NCBI GenBank assembly: GCA_032690845.1
Contig: CM064427.1
Span: forward strand, 10,055,501-10,119,500
Direction: 5' to 3'
Origin: Eleusine coracana subsp. coracana
Taxonomy: Eukaryota > Streptophyta > Magnoliopsida > Poales > Poaceae
DNA length: 64,000 nt
Shown: positions 45,050 to 56,336 of the stretch, piece by piece
Position numbering within the stretch: position 1 is the stretch's first letter
Layout of the letters: every line of letters starts with the position of its first letter
The notes under the pieces: generated by a model
Seen by the model: only the letters and a program-made list of their open reading frames with translations
The model's database searches: none
What the model was told of the DNA's origin: nothing
Program-made: the position numbers and the translations under genes

Positions 45050-46623
45050 AATCCCCCTGGACTTAGCCTTTTACTCGTCCTCGAGCGAAAGCATAAGGAC
45101 TAAGGTGGAAACACGAGCTCTAATTAAACAGAAATCACACACAAATATTCCTATGTCATACATGTGCTTATGTCTGTGAAGTAGCTATCATGCATACCTT
45201 GGATAGTTGAGAGTTGGAACGGTCTCGACTTCCAGAAGGTTCCAGCTTATATTTGCTACATACCCTTGGATATTCAATAATATTTTGAAAAATAAAGCCC
45301 AATTCTATGTCGTCATATGATTGCTCTAGATCACACAAGTGTTTGTATTTTGTCACCGGGGCATTTGACTTGCCTCTTATTCTACCCCTGCAAAAGGCTT
45401 TTTGTGGAGCTCAGGGTAGGGAAAAGTTGAGACATACTTTAGCTTCATATGTCACTAAGTCAAAACCAGATCCAATGGCAAAGAGTAAATCATGAATTAT
45501 GACCAAGCATGTGCACACTAATAGAATAAATCATGGAGACTCTTTTATTCAGAAGGCATATGGCTATTACTTTTTCTCCCTCTTTTTTTTATTTTCAATC
45601 TCTTCATGGAGCCTGAATCTTTTTTCTCTTTTTTTTTTGTCACACTCTTCATGGAGCATGAATCTTTTCTATAGTTTTTTAGATAGCCATAGTCCTTGGA
45701 TAGAGAGCAATCATAAAGATAGAGTCTTTATTTTGTAGATGATAACATGGGGTGTGCAAATGACTTGAAACATAAAGCATAAAGAGCAATTGCCCAGGGT
45801 CACAACAATTTGATAAAGTCCAATGAAAACATCATGCAACATATGCATAAGGTTTTCTTGATAAGAGTATCATATGGCTCTAGTAAGTATTTCAAATTAC
45901 ATAAGGAGTAGACTTTATAAATTTTAGATTTTCAAAAAAAATTCCAAAGGTGAGTAGCAACATAAAGCAAGAAATTTCTAAAGTCTACCATATCTCAACT
46001 ATCACCTATTTAGTATGCATGGGTTCCTAATAATGTTCAACACAAGAAACAAGCATGGCAAAAAGATTTAATATTCCACTGAAGGCATGCAGTTCCTATC
46101 AATGTAAGTCATCTTTTGAATTTCAGGATTTTACACAGCCCACTGAAGTTGATTTAATATTCTACTAATGATTGAAAGGAATCAACTTATGAGACGAGAG
46201 GATAAGAGATAACAACAAGCAAACCAGGCCGTGGTACAAAACTGGGCCTCATATAGGCTAGCCCCTGGTCGATCGACCAGGGCGCCAGGTCGGTCGACCT
46301 GGCACTGGGCCTAATGGGGCTCAGGTTTCTCGACGTGATTGATGCAACGATGTACTTCATAGATTTTATTGTGTCATCGTGGTTGCTCGTTTGTATGTTG
46401 CAAGTTATCCTCCACACTTGTTTTGGTACCTGCCTTTGACACAACATTAGAAAAATGATGTGAACAAATGGCACAAATGCTTAGCTGGTCTTATGGACTA
46501 GGAAGCCTAAACTTTATTTACTCAATTTATTATTGTGCTTATATGAATGAAGGGAAATTAAAAGAAATTAAAAAACCTAAACTAAGAACATATCCTAACA
46601 ATAAAAACTCAAGAGGCTGTGCT
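45050..46623 (-). other. 3' noncoding region of element F
   Basis: No supported ORF; T-rich tracts around 45570-45680. Holds a strong palindrome pair at 46265-46302 (CTGGTCGATCGACCAG and CCAGGTCGGTCGACCTGG, centres 21 bp apart). Confidence 0.65.
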
Positions 46624-47264
46624 CTAATAAGCATGGTATTCTTCACTAAAACCCGTGAGTTTATATATCCGTTTGAGATTAACTGACATGCCTATGTGAT
46701 GGTCGAGGATTTGTTGTTTGAATTCAACACAATCTGCTAGAGCCTTGGCCAATTTACTAGCCAAATTTGCGTTGTCAAGCTGCATCCTGGAGATTTGCTT
46801 GGCTAGGTTTGGGATAGACATCTCCTAATCATCATCATCTTCAAAGTCTTCCTCCACCCTACTGATCCTGGGAAGCGAACGGGAGCGCTCGTTGCGTCTT
46901 CTTGATGGTGAGCCTTCAACCCACGTATGGTCTGGGGTAAAACATCTCGTGCAACCTTTCCCTATTCTAGGACCAAGGGGAGTTATCTTGGAATCCTTTT
47001 GTGGTCTAGGTGGAGGTGTCTTGGTGTCAATGTAGTGATGGCTCACCACTCGATCCTCCTTTTTGTTGGTCAAGGTTCCAACATAGTGGCGGTTTTTGCG
47101 ATCTTTCCCTCAAGCTGAGTTTGTTCAAGAAGACGTGGATCAATAGGATTCATCATAAGGCTGAGGGGTCCAACAAGTGAATGTTTAGCAAGTGCCTTGG
47201 GATCTAGCCTTGGCTTGGGGCTGCTTGCTCTGGATGAAGAGGCAAGGGTGTTGGACTTGATCAT
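46624..47264 (-). pseudogene. Post-pol ORF of element F, unknown function
   Basis: ATG at 47264 in a strong context (GCCGCCATG), 66 bp after a TATA-like ATATATTT (47336-47329). The reading runs to about 47070, shifts frame, then continues from 47073 to 46624 with one TAG at 46824-46822; about 210 residues if repaired. The N-terminal part is Ser/Pro-rich and basic; the middle has GKGCTRCFTPDHTW and an acidic DFEDDDD run; the end (IPNLAKQISRMQLDNANL onward) has a heptad-like, coiled-coil look. No membrane segment and no known domain. Same position as the unrelated post-pol ORF of element D. Confidence 0.5.
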
Positions 47265-47599
47265 GGCGGCAAGGAGGTGATGCTTGAAGGAGTTGTGGTT
47301 TTGGTACAGAGAAGATGAGAGAAGCACGAAATATATGGGTTTGACTTCTCTACACCGGCACAAAACCTAAATGCGTGCGACACAACAAAATTTGAGACGG
47401 GAACATTCTAGACTACGCGTACCAGAAAGCTAGGAGGATAAGGGAAAATCCCTAGGTCAGTCGACCAAGGAAGTAAGTCGGCCGACCTGGGCCTAGCCCA
47501 GATGGCCCTCCTATTTCTGGTGCTTGTAGTGTTTGTCCATAGGTGCCTGTCTATAGGGTTGTCATCGAGAGATTTAATATTGTGGATTAGGTAGGATGT

Positions 47600-48200
47600 T
47601 GAAGTCGATTAACTTGATAACACCCACCTCTTCCTCTATTTCTTTATAAGGCTCTAGGAAAACTTTTAGGCAATGTACATTTACCTTAAAGAGGTTACCT
47701 TCATCATCATGAAGTGTGATTGATCTGTGTGATGAAGTGTGGATGACATCGTATGGTCCATCCTATTTGCTTTTAAGCTTTTCATACTCGAACAACTTGA
47801 CCCTGGAGTTGAACATAAGCATCTTAGCCCGAGGTTTGAAGTCCTTTGACTAGATCCTTTTATCGTGTCATCTCTTGGTTCTTTCCTTGTAGATTTTGGC
47901 ATTATGATAAGCCTTGTCCGTCCATTCCTCTAGCTCAGATATCTGCAGCTTTCTGTGCTCACCTACCTTGCCGAGGTTCCTGTTCCACTTCTTGATCGCC
48001 CAGTGTGCATGATGTTCCAATTCTATTGATAAGTGGCAAGTCTTTCCTTAAATTGAAATGGAGACATCCTGATAGGTGTCCTGTGCACTCTCCTATATAC
48101 CCATAGAGCATCGGGTAGTTTGTGCTTCCAACCCACACCTATTTCTTCCACGGTTTTCTCCAGGATGTTCTTGATTTGTTTTTTGGATGTTTCTGCCTAT
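47600..48200 (-). pseudogene. Integrase C-terminal part of element F
   Basis: Minus-strand readings in shifting frames show the Athila-type tail: QIKNILEKTVEEIGVGWKHK, DALWVYRRVHRTPI, then SKWDGPYDVI-like and HDDEGNLFKVN. It continues the integrase core at 49762-50082 on the other side of the inserted solo LTR. Stops and frameshifts throughout. Confidence 0.7.
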
Positions 48201-49748
48201 TGTTGACATTTCTTAGCATCGCTACTATGTTGCATTAGCAATGAAGCCAGAAACATGTATTGGTAATCTTTAACGAATGCAGGTAATCCGCAAGCGCACG
48301 GAGAATACCGTTATAGCATTTCATCTGGAAGTATTCAGGGTATCATATTATCCCAGAGGAAGGCAGGAATCGATCAAGGTATTACCCTGCCCTAGACGTG
48401 CGTGATAGATTATAAGGCAAAGTCCTCACAGGGGTAAGGATAAATATGATAAATTACGGGTAGTGGACACACAGATAGCATACTCTAAATAAAGACTAGT
48501 CTAGTGGAGAAGGACAAAGAAAGAGCTAAGTTTCTATGTTGCTTTTATATATTTGCATAGTCTATATTATACTATTATACAGATACATAACAATGAAAGA
48601 CAATCAAATCATCATACCCTAGGCATCCGGTTTTCCCCTACATCCATCATACGATTCCAGCCAAGAGGCTATTGCATAGCCGAACATGGGGGATTTCAAT
48701 GGACAGATAGGGCCGTCACCACCTACTGCCTACCCCTAGCAATCCGTGGGCTACACGACAAATAATGCATTCTATTGATCTAAGCACCATGCTTACATCT
48801 CTAGAACAATACTCCTAGTCCCCTAGCGATGGATCAGAAAAGGAGCAATCACATTGAAGTGAACACTAAGCACATGGAAATGATCCAAGTCAAACATTAA
48901 TCACGCATCACTATAACGATATAAATAAAGACTATAATAAGGGCTTATGTCTAACATGGTAATGTAGTATAACTCCACTACTCACATGCAATCATAGTAA
49001 CTACATACATGAATGGATCACATAATCAAACAAGAAACACATGACCCAAGCACAACTATATAGAAAGACTAAATATATTAAATAGAACAATGTCTTGCAA
49101 AAGGAGAAAGATACAAGAGCCATACAACAACTCCAAGAAGACTTGGGAACTGAAGAAGATTTTATTCTAAGCCTAACTCCACTAAAACTAGAGAGTAACT
49201 CAAAATGACAAGAGAGTAATGCTTCTAAGTGTGTGTTGTAGAGTGAAGCCCCACCTCTCAATTTATTTTTCCCAAAGTCGGTTCCTAGAGTCGGTAACCG
49301 CCGCCAAACCTGTAGAATCGACATTGGGAGAGCACCAGGGGGCAACACATGGCCAGCATGCATGGGGGGGGGGGAGGCACTCCCTGTTCGCCCAAACAAG
49401 GGTGTTCGACCGAATAGGGGGGATTTCCCACGTGTTCTGCCGCCTCTGGTACTCTGGTAGGTGGGTCCCATTGCTCAATGTCACCATTAGGTTGGTTGTT
49501 GAGGCGGTTTGCTTCTGTAGGTGGGCCATTCAGTCCATGTACTTCACTGTGATTGGCTGTAAGTTCATTTCCACAGACCATGAGGCATTTCTTCACTCCG
49601 TTTTTGTGCATTTCCCTACATGTGAGCATTTCTCCAAGCACAAGTGGATATTTATTACTTTTAACTAACATGCATGGTGGGAATGTAGCATCCTACTTTA
49701 TTTTGAGTAATATTGATGGTCGGAAATGGCATTTAACGACCATCAACA
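48201..49748 (-). repeat. Solo LTR inserted in integrase of F
   Basis: 1548 bp with TGTTGA...TCAACA ends. Shares the 'atccgcaagcgcacgg' block with F's LTR but is otherwise diverged. Flanks 48196-48200 (CCTAT) and 49749-49753 (CTTGC) do not match, so the TSD is decayed. Insertion is shown by the split integrase reading. Confidence 0.7.
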
Positions 49749-51980
49749 CTTGCTCGCTGGTCTATAGATGGTATGGGGTTGCAATATTATGTCGTACACC
49801 AAGTTCCTTCAAAAATGAACGGAAGGCCTTATTGATGAAATGATACCCTCCATCACTTATGACCATCCTTGGTGTTCCAAAATGAGAAAACAAGATTTTG
49901 TGAAACGTCTTTCTTGCTTGTTTATGATCGATATGTTTGTAGCAAATTGCTTCTACCCACTTGGACATGTAGTCAGCTACCACCAAGATGTACTCGCATC
50001 CATAGGACATTGGGAAAGATCCTATGAATTCAATGCCCCAAACATAAAAAAGTTCTACTTGAAGATTGTATGTTAGGGGCATGGCATTGTGAGCAGTTAT
50101 TCCTCCATGCTTCTAGCAACTTGCACACCTTCGGACGTAATCCTGAGCATCCTCACACTTGGTCGGCTAGTAGAATCTGCTCTGCTAGATCTTTGCTCGG
50201 GTGCGAAGTGCTCCATAGTGCCCTCCATATGGATTAGAGTGACACTTCTCAATAATCTTCGCACCCTCAACTGTTGGGACACGTCTTCTTAGCAGTTCAT
50301 CTGCACAAACTCTGTATAGGTAAGGATGGTCCTACAAGTGAAATCGACTCTTAGAAATCAGCTTCTTTTTGTTCTTCCTTGGTGGCACATATCCAGTGAC
50401 CATGAAGTTCAGAATGTCCGCATACCAAGGGTTGGAGTCTATGACTTTCAATTGCATGTCGTCATGGAGATAATCATTTATTTATGGGTCCTGCATGTTA
50501 GTGATTTGCATACACGACAAATAATCCATGACATAATTCTCTACTCCTTTCTTATCTCTAATTTCTAAATCGAATTCTTAGAACAAAAGAATCCATCTAA
50601 TTAGCCTATGCTTAGCATCTTTCTTAGTAAGCAGATATTTAAGCACGACATGGTTAGTGTAAGATCTAAACTTATCGATAGCAAAGACTATGCCGAGGAG
50701 CTCCTTTCTAGTGGTTGCGTTGTTGAGTTGAGCTCTGGTCATGGTTTTGCTAGTGTAGGATATAGCGTGATGCTTCTTATCTTTGGTTTGGCCAAAGACC
50801 GCTCGAACAACATACTCCATCAGTTCCAAAATTGTTGTCGTCATTGACTTTTTTTTCTACCTTTGGCCATTCGTCTTCTTCAAAAAATATAATATATTTT
50901 CTTATGATTTGATTTATCACTAGATAAAATTTAAATATAACTTATAATATTTCATATTTAAATAAATATTTTGAATAAGACAAATAGTCAAAAGTAACTA
51001 AAAAAGTCAATGGCGGCAACAATTTTGGAATGGAAGGAGTAATCGCTAGCACCACACATGATTTTAAATGGCAGCGTCCAACCAAGGAGTTAGATTATTG
51101 GGCTAAGACGAGTGCTTTCTTTAAGATGTCAAAAGACTTGAGGCACTCATCATCAAAATCAAAGGTGCATTCCTTAGCTATAAAGTTTGTGAGGGTCTAG
51201 CGATTTGAGAGAAATCTTTGATGAATCGCTAGTAGAACCCAACATGACCTAGAAAGCTTTGGACATCTTTCACGTTGATCGGAGGTGGAGTTTCTTGATA
51301 ACATTGATCTTGGTTTGTCCACCTCAATTCCCCTCTTAGACACTAAGTGTCCAAGGAGAATGCCTTCTCAGACCATAACGTGGCACTTTTCCCAATTTAG
51401 CACCAGGTCCTTTTCACGACATCGTTGCAAGATTCTATCTAAAGTCTCAACATAGCGGTCAAAGTTTTTCCATAGACTGAGAAGTGATCCATGAAGACCT
51501 CCATGATTTCTTTGATAATTTCAAAGAAAATGGACATCATGCACCACTGAAAAGAATTAGGCGCATTACAAAGTCCAAATGACGTTCTACGATAGGCAAA
51601 GGTACCATACGGACATGTAAATGTCATCTTGCTTTGAGCATTAGGACAGATGGGAATTTCGTGATAACCAGAATACCCATCAATGAAACAAAAGAAGGAA
51701 TGTTTCACCAACCGCTCCAACATTTCATCAATGAAGGGAAGCAGGAAACGATCCTTTTTGTGGCCTTGTTACGCTTCTGGTAGTCGATGTAGATTCTCTA
51801 TCCCGTGACGGTTCATTGATAGATCAGCTCATTCTTCTCGTTGGTAATGACTGTCATTCCTTCTTTCTTAGGCACTACTTGCACAGGGCTAACCCACTCA
51901 CTATGCAGAACGGGATAAATAATCCTGACATGCAATAATTTAAGCACCTCCTTCGTTACTACCTCCCGTAATGTAGTATA
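49749..51980 (-). pseudogene. RT, RNase H and integrase core of element F
   Basis: RT at 51723-51439 and upstream (DGYSGYHEIPICP, FGLCNAPNSFQW), with the catalytic box reading FMDHF instead of FMDDF, so the second aspartate is lost. RNase H at 50844-50578 (AISYTSKTMTRAQLN, TTRKELLGIVFA). Integrase core at 50082-49762 (WGIEFIGSFPMSYGCEYIL, MVISDGGYHFINKAF). Frames are broken between and inside these blocks. Clearly dead. Confidence 0.85.
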
Positions 51981-52076
51981 ACTATATCTAAAGCGCTAGA
52001 TCACAAAACATGGACAGATCATATTAATTTTAGGCCATTGTAAAGGTGCTCTATTTTTTCACAAATCTTGTAACAG
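51981..52076. other. Junction between F and copia LTR
   Basis: Short AT-rich stretch, nothing recognised. Confidence 0.3.
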
Positions 52077-52393
52077 GATCTGATACCACTTGTTAGCAAG
52101 TCATGCATAAAAAATATCAAAATACGACATGGATTTTACGTGAATAACTCTTACAAAAAAATCATAGCCGCCAACCAACAATCTTCACTATATAGGAGGA
52201 GAGTTACAACACAAGGGAATAACAATAAAGCTCTCTCTGTCTCTCTCTCTCAACACTTTCCATGCAACACAAGAGATATATATAAGGGTGAAAATTTAAG
52301 AAATAGATTCTCTAAACAATACGACTCCTATCATGAGAGGACTTCACCTCTCATGTCTCTAGTGAGGTCTCTAATTCACATCATATTCCAACA
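52077..52393 (-). repeat. Short copia-type 5' LTR with primer site
   Basis: LTR 52393-52091 (303 bp, minus) with TGTTGG...CTAACA ends, followed by the tRNA-Met site TGGTATCAGATCC (52089-52077). Internal genes of this element are not seen to its left, where element F lies. Confidence 0.6.
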
Positions 52394-54559
52394 AAAAATA
52401 CAGTGTTTCACCAAAACACTTTTATCGATGATACATACCATCGGGGTACCTCACAGACAAGAAAAGCAGAGTAGACTCCTACATGGATATGAATAGTAGA
52501 CTGACTAGAACAATGCCATGTACCCCTGTCCCTCCAGATATATATGGTGGGCAGAGACCCCCCCTCAGCGGGCGACAGACAATTAGATAGAACTAGATAT
52601 CAACGTCTAGGTCAACCCTCCATATCTAGATCATACATCTAGACATATCAATACAAATACCACCGAACACAGGATGTAGAGTTATTATCATCTGGGAGGC
52701 ACGAATCTATATAAATTGTCGTCTTCTGTTACCATCGTCTATCGATCTCATGCATACCCCTGTCCTACATATAAATCATCATATGTGAACTACCCTATGT
52801 CTAGTGGCGAGAATAAATCTCGATAGTTGGTGCATCAGGAAGGGGATAGTGCGATGGTCAGCATGTCAACTTCGATGGCTCTCTTCATCAAGTGTCAATC
52901 GCTGCTTCACATGGTGCCTTGCAGCAGCCTCTCTTCGGTGGCAAGAAGTCAGTGACATTGCTGTGGCAGATTGCATGTGCATGCATGTACGATGAATCAT
53001 TGCAAGAGGACGTTGTTGTCCTCCATGCACTATGACATCGCGATCATCGGCTAGACTAACTTGTCGAGTGGCTCGTCATAAGTGGAGGAATCAACTAACT
53101 CGTCGAGTTCTGCATGCAACATGGAAAGTTCCTTCGAAACCAAGTCCAACTCGATTACTATATTATTGGTACATGGAGGCAAAGTCTTGTTCCAGGACTA
53201 CACATGCCAAAGCAAGCCAGGGAAGTTTATTTCCTTCTTTATGCTTACCGCATTATTTTATTCCATATTTACTAATCAATGTGATTAGTATAATACTAAT
53301 CAAATAATTTTTTTGCATGTACCTGATGAGTTACATACGGAGGCAAGCTAGCATTGTTATCAACTGAGAGCCTGTCTTTTCGGTTCGAAACCAACATAGC
53401 ATGACTTTTGACATGCTGATCAAGCCTTTTGTTATCATGGTGATATGAGCAATGATCAAGACACAAGCTGCGACATGGTCATGATGGTCTTCAACTGCTC
53501 GATCAGGACTCCGCTACTCAGGGATATCATCGCACTACAATGAAGCCTCCAGCAACTCAATGATTTGGCGGACCCGGTCACTCGGTAACATCGCTGTGAC
53601 TTGACCACTCAGCAACTACATGGACATGCTCGGGAAGTACTCCTCCATGCACCTGACCACACAGCAACATCATCCACAATGACAATGCCTTCGACAACAT
53701 GCTTCAGCGCACTCAGTCACTCGGTAACATTGCTGCATTACGTCGGTCATATGACATGCATGGGGGCTACTCGACAACGCCTTCAACGACTTGGCACTTC
53801 GGTGTTTCAACCACTCGATGCTTGACTTTTGATCACTCACCAACCACATCACGCTCGGGGGCTCCTCAACAACTCGCCAAATAGCAAAACTAAGTATCTT
53901 TATACTTGCGGGATTTACTTTTGATGTTTTTGGCTCATGTCATTCATTTTTTTTTTCCATAATGTCTTATTTTTGTTTTCTAAGCAAAAGGTCGTATGAT
54001 TTTTTTTAGTAAAGTTAGTATTTTTAATCAGTGCTCTTTTTATGGCTTTATTCGTCTTTATATTACCTTGGTTCTTTAATTTTTTGCATTAAACAATTGA
54101 GCTAGGGGGCTATTTGAGTATTTATACACGCGTCCCAACTTTTTTCAATGAATCTAGCAGTACACATGTCAGTCGGTGACTTCTCAGTAGTGCTTCAGCC
54201 CTGACACCATGAAACCCATGTCGGTCGGTGACCTCTTCGAAGTGTCTCAGCCCTCAGATCATATGACCCAAGTCATCTGTTCTAGATTCACCTTTTAGAG
54301 CTCCATCCTCGACCAGTACATTGCATATTATTTGCGAATGGGTCTTACGCCTACAAACAACTAAGGCATAGAATTTCTTAGCTACGTGTCAGACTACCAC
54401 TGCACTAAACTGAGAGCCAAAGTTGCAAGAGGTCATGTGCTGATTCGTCGATTCTAAATGCAATACAAGAATAAATTATGCCCGATATTGTTACAGCAGA
54501 TCGAGCTCTGAGCTCTTTATATTTTGTCCTAAGTGTCCTACGGTAGATCAGTCTGGTTG
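52394..54559. other. Unassigned repetitive sequence
   Basis: No supported gene. Around 53560-53880 a loose repeat with 'ctcggtaacatcgctg' and 'ggggctactcgacaac' phrases recurs, giving the spurious ORFs there. Confidence 0.4.
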
Positions 54560-54564
54560 CTAAC

Positions 54565-55130
54565 TGTTGGTCGTATCTACACACCCACTTATATACCGCA
54601 AGAGGACGGTGTATGATTATATACTGCCAGGAGGAAACCCTTAATCGCGCGAGTATCTTACCCTACTCAACTATCCAATAGTGCTACGCAGGCTTAGTGC
54701 TGTCACCGCTAAACCATACTACTGGCATCATCAAGCAACCATAATCAATACAATGTCCGAATACTATCCTAATCACCATGATTAAGATAATATCTACTTA
54801 CTTAGCCTAGAACTAAGCAATTGTAATAAGCACATGCATGATTATAGAATCAAGATAGACAAATCACCAAAACCATCATCAACATATTCAATCATCCTTG
54901 AGATACATAGAGTAAGATTCATCCCCGTCGTGATGGCCTACCTTGACGGATCAACTCTTGACTCCAATGGTTCTTGAAACTCAACTAGAGATCTATTCTA
55001 ACAGGGCAAGCCCCGGTGACTCTAACTCACGGATCTGGTGTCTCTCTGTCGCCTCCTCCTCTGCGGTGAGGGTTTAGAAGTATTTATAGGGGTTCTACTC
55101 GTAAAGGACTCAATTTCTAGCAAATAAGGA
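54565..55130 (-). repeat. Deleted 3' LTR of E
   Basis: Matches 56337-56392 and then 56994-57480 of the 5' LTR. The palindrome-bearing part is absent. TATATAAG at 54595-54588 is kept. Confidence 0.85.
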
Positions 55131-56219
55131 GAAAGAACTCCTTTGTTGTTGATATTGGGGCTTCCATCCACTATTCTTCATATATTCTAACATCTTCATT
55201 TCTTCAGGGCAATCTTTATGCACATGACCAAATTCTCCACACTCACTACATGTTGAGCGTGATTCTGCCAGCTTGAGTGTCTCTTCCTTAGGGATATGAA
55301 GATTATTGTCCAACCTTCTTTGAATAGCATCGAGGCGATCTATAATCAATTCTTCCTGAGTCTTCTCAATCACACTCTTCGCTACTCCTTTTGAAGGTTG
55401 CAAATTCCATGAGCTTCTCTCACCATCCCATGGTTGATTTTCAGCTAACAACTTGATCAAATTCTTAGCTTCGGTTGGGGTTTTTGACATGAATGATCCT
55501 ACAGCTGAGGCATCCAAATCCTGTGTAGAACTTCTCAACAACTTCTCCAACCGTCAGACCATGATGAGGGCATGCATCCATATGCTCATTGTATCTTTCC
55601 CATGCTTCTCCAATGCTCTCATCAATATTCTGTGTAAATCCAAGAATCTTATTTTTCAAAGCTTGAGTCTTACCGGGGGGAAGTATTTGGCCAAGAATTC
55701 AGCTGCTAATGTGTTCCACACTGTTTTCACTGTATTTCCCAATCCATTATACCATTGCTTGGGGTGTCCAACTAGAGAGAAGGGGAATAGCCTCACACGC
55801 GCTTGATCTCCTGTCAATCCCGCTATTTTGAATGTGCTGCAAACTTCAAGGAAGTGTTGCAAGTGATGATTGGGATCTTCTGAACCATTGAATGGTTGTT
55901 GCACCACTATTCCAACATATCTCTCCAAATGATACGGAAGTTGATCCTGAGCTTCTTGGAAATCTGTCTTGACAATGCTAGTCAATTGTGGCTTGAGACG
56001 ATTAACCATAGGTACCTCTGCCATCTCCTCTTCTTCTTGCTCTTGAACTAAGTCTTCTATTGTGAATAATACTCGAGGTGTTGCGCAGACTGCTTCCAAA
56101 TCTCCAAGTGACTTGCTTCTCTTCTTCGCTGTTCTCTTCTTATGTAAGAGTCTTTCTGGATCATCGGCGTAATTAGAGGGTTTGTTTGACTTAGGACTGT
56201 CCATACCTATTACTTTCAC
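55110..56219 (-). pseudogene. gag of element E
   Basis: Starts at the ATG near 56219. The first block (to 55656) carries the capsid core (DPNHHLQHFLEVCSTF, VRLFPFSLVGHPKQWYNGL, EFLAKYFPP). The reading then shifts to 55659-55465 (EAWERYNEHMDACPHHGL) and again to 55550-55110, which holds a CCHC knuckle CSECGEFGHVHKDC. The last ~20 bp overlap the LTR join, so the C-terminus is artificial. The gag differs from that of D, so E is another Athila-type family that nevertheless shares D's palindromes. In active relatives gag forms the particle and packages RNA. Two frameshifts make this copy defective, although each block is well kept. Confidence 0.85.
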
Positions 56220-56305
56220 TTAACAGAATATATGTACTAGAGAGACAAGTAAAGCACAATGACTAAACACTAATACATCAAACAATGTTTAAAAACCTGC
56301 TATGG

Positions 56306-56323
56306 TCCCCGGCAACGGTGTCA
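56306..56323 (-). other. Primer binding site, tRNA-Asp type (E)
   Basis: Minus-strand TGACACCGTTGCCGGGGA, two bases off TGGCGCCGTTGCCGGGGA, complementary to plant tRNA-Asp 3' end. Starts 13 bp inside the LTR end. Confidence 0.85.
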
Positions 56324-56336
56324 GAAAAAGGAAGCT

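Larger units (their letters stand above)
43820..51980 (-). mobile_element. Athila-like element F, 5'-truncated
   Basis: Minus-strand order: decayed RT, RNase H and integrase (51980-49749), a solo LTR inserted within integrase (49748-48201), integrase C-terminus (48200-47600), a post-pol ORF (47264-46624), noncoding DNA, PPT and 3' LTR (45049-43820). The 5' half of pol, gag, primer site and 5' LTR are missing beyond about 51980. Its palindromes differ in sequence from D's but keep the spacing. Confidence 0.78.

Noticed and set aside
49370..49425. Another palindrome pair in the solo LTR at 48201-49748
   Set aside because: The two 'gttcgncc' sites are poor palindromes 18 bp apart; too weak to count.
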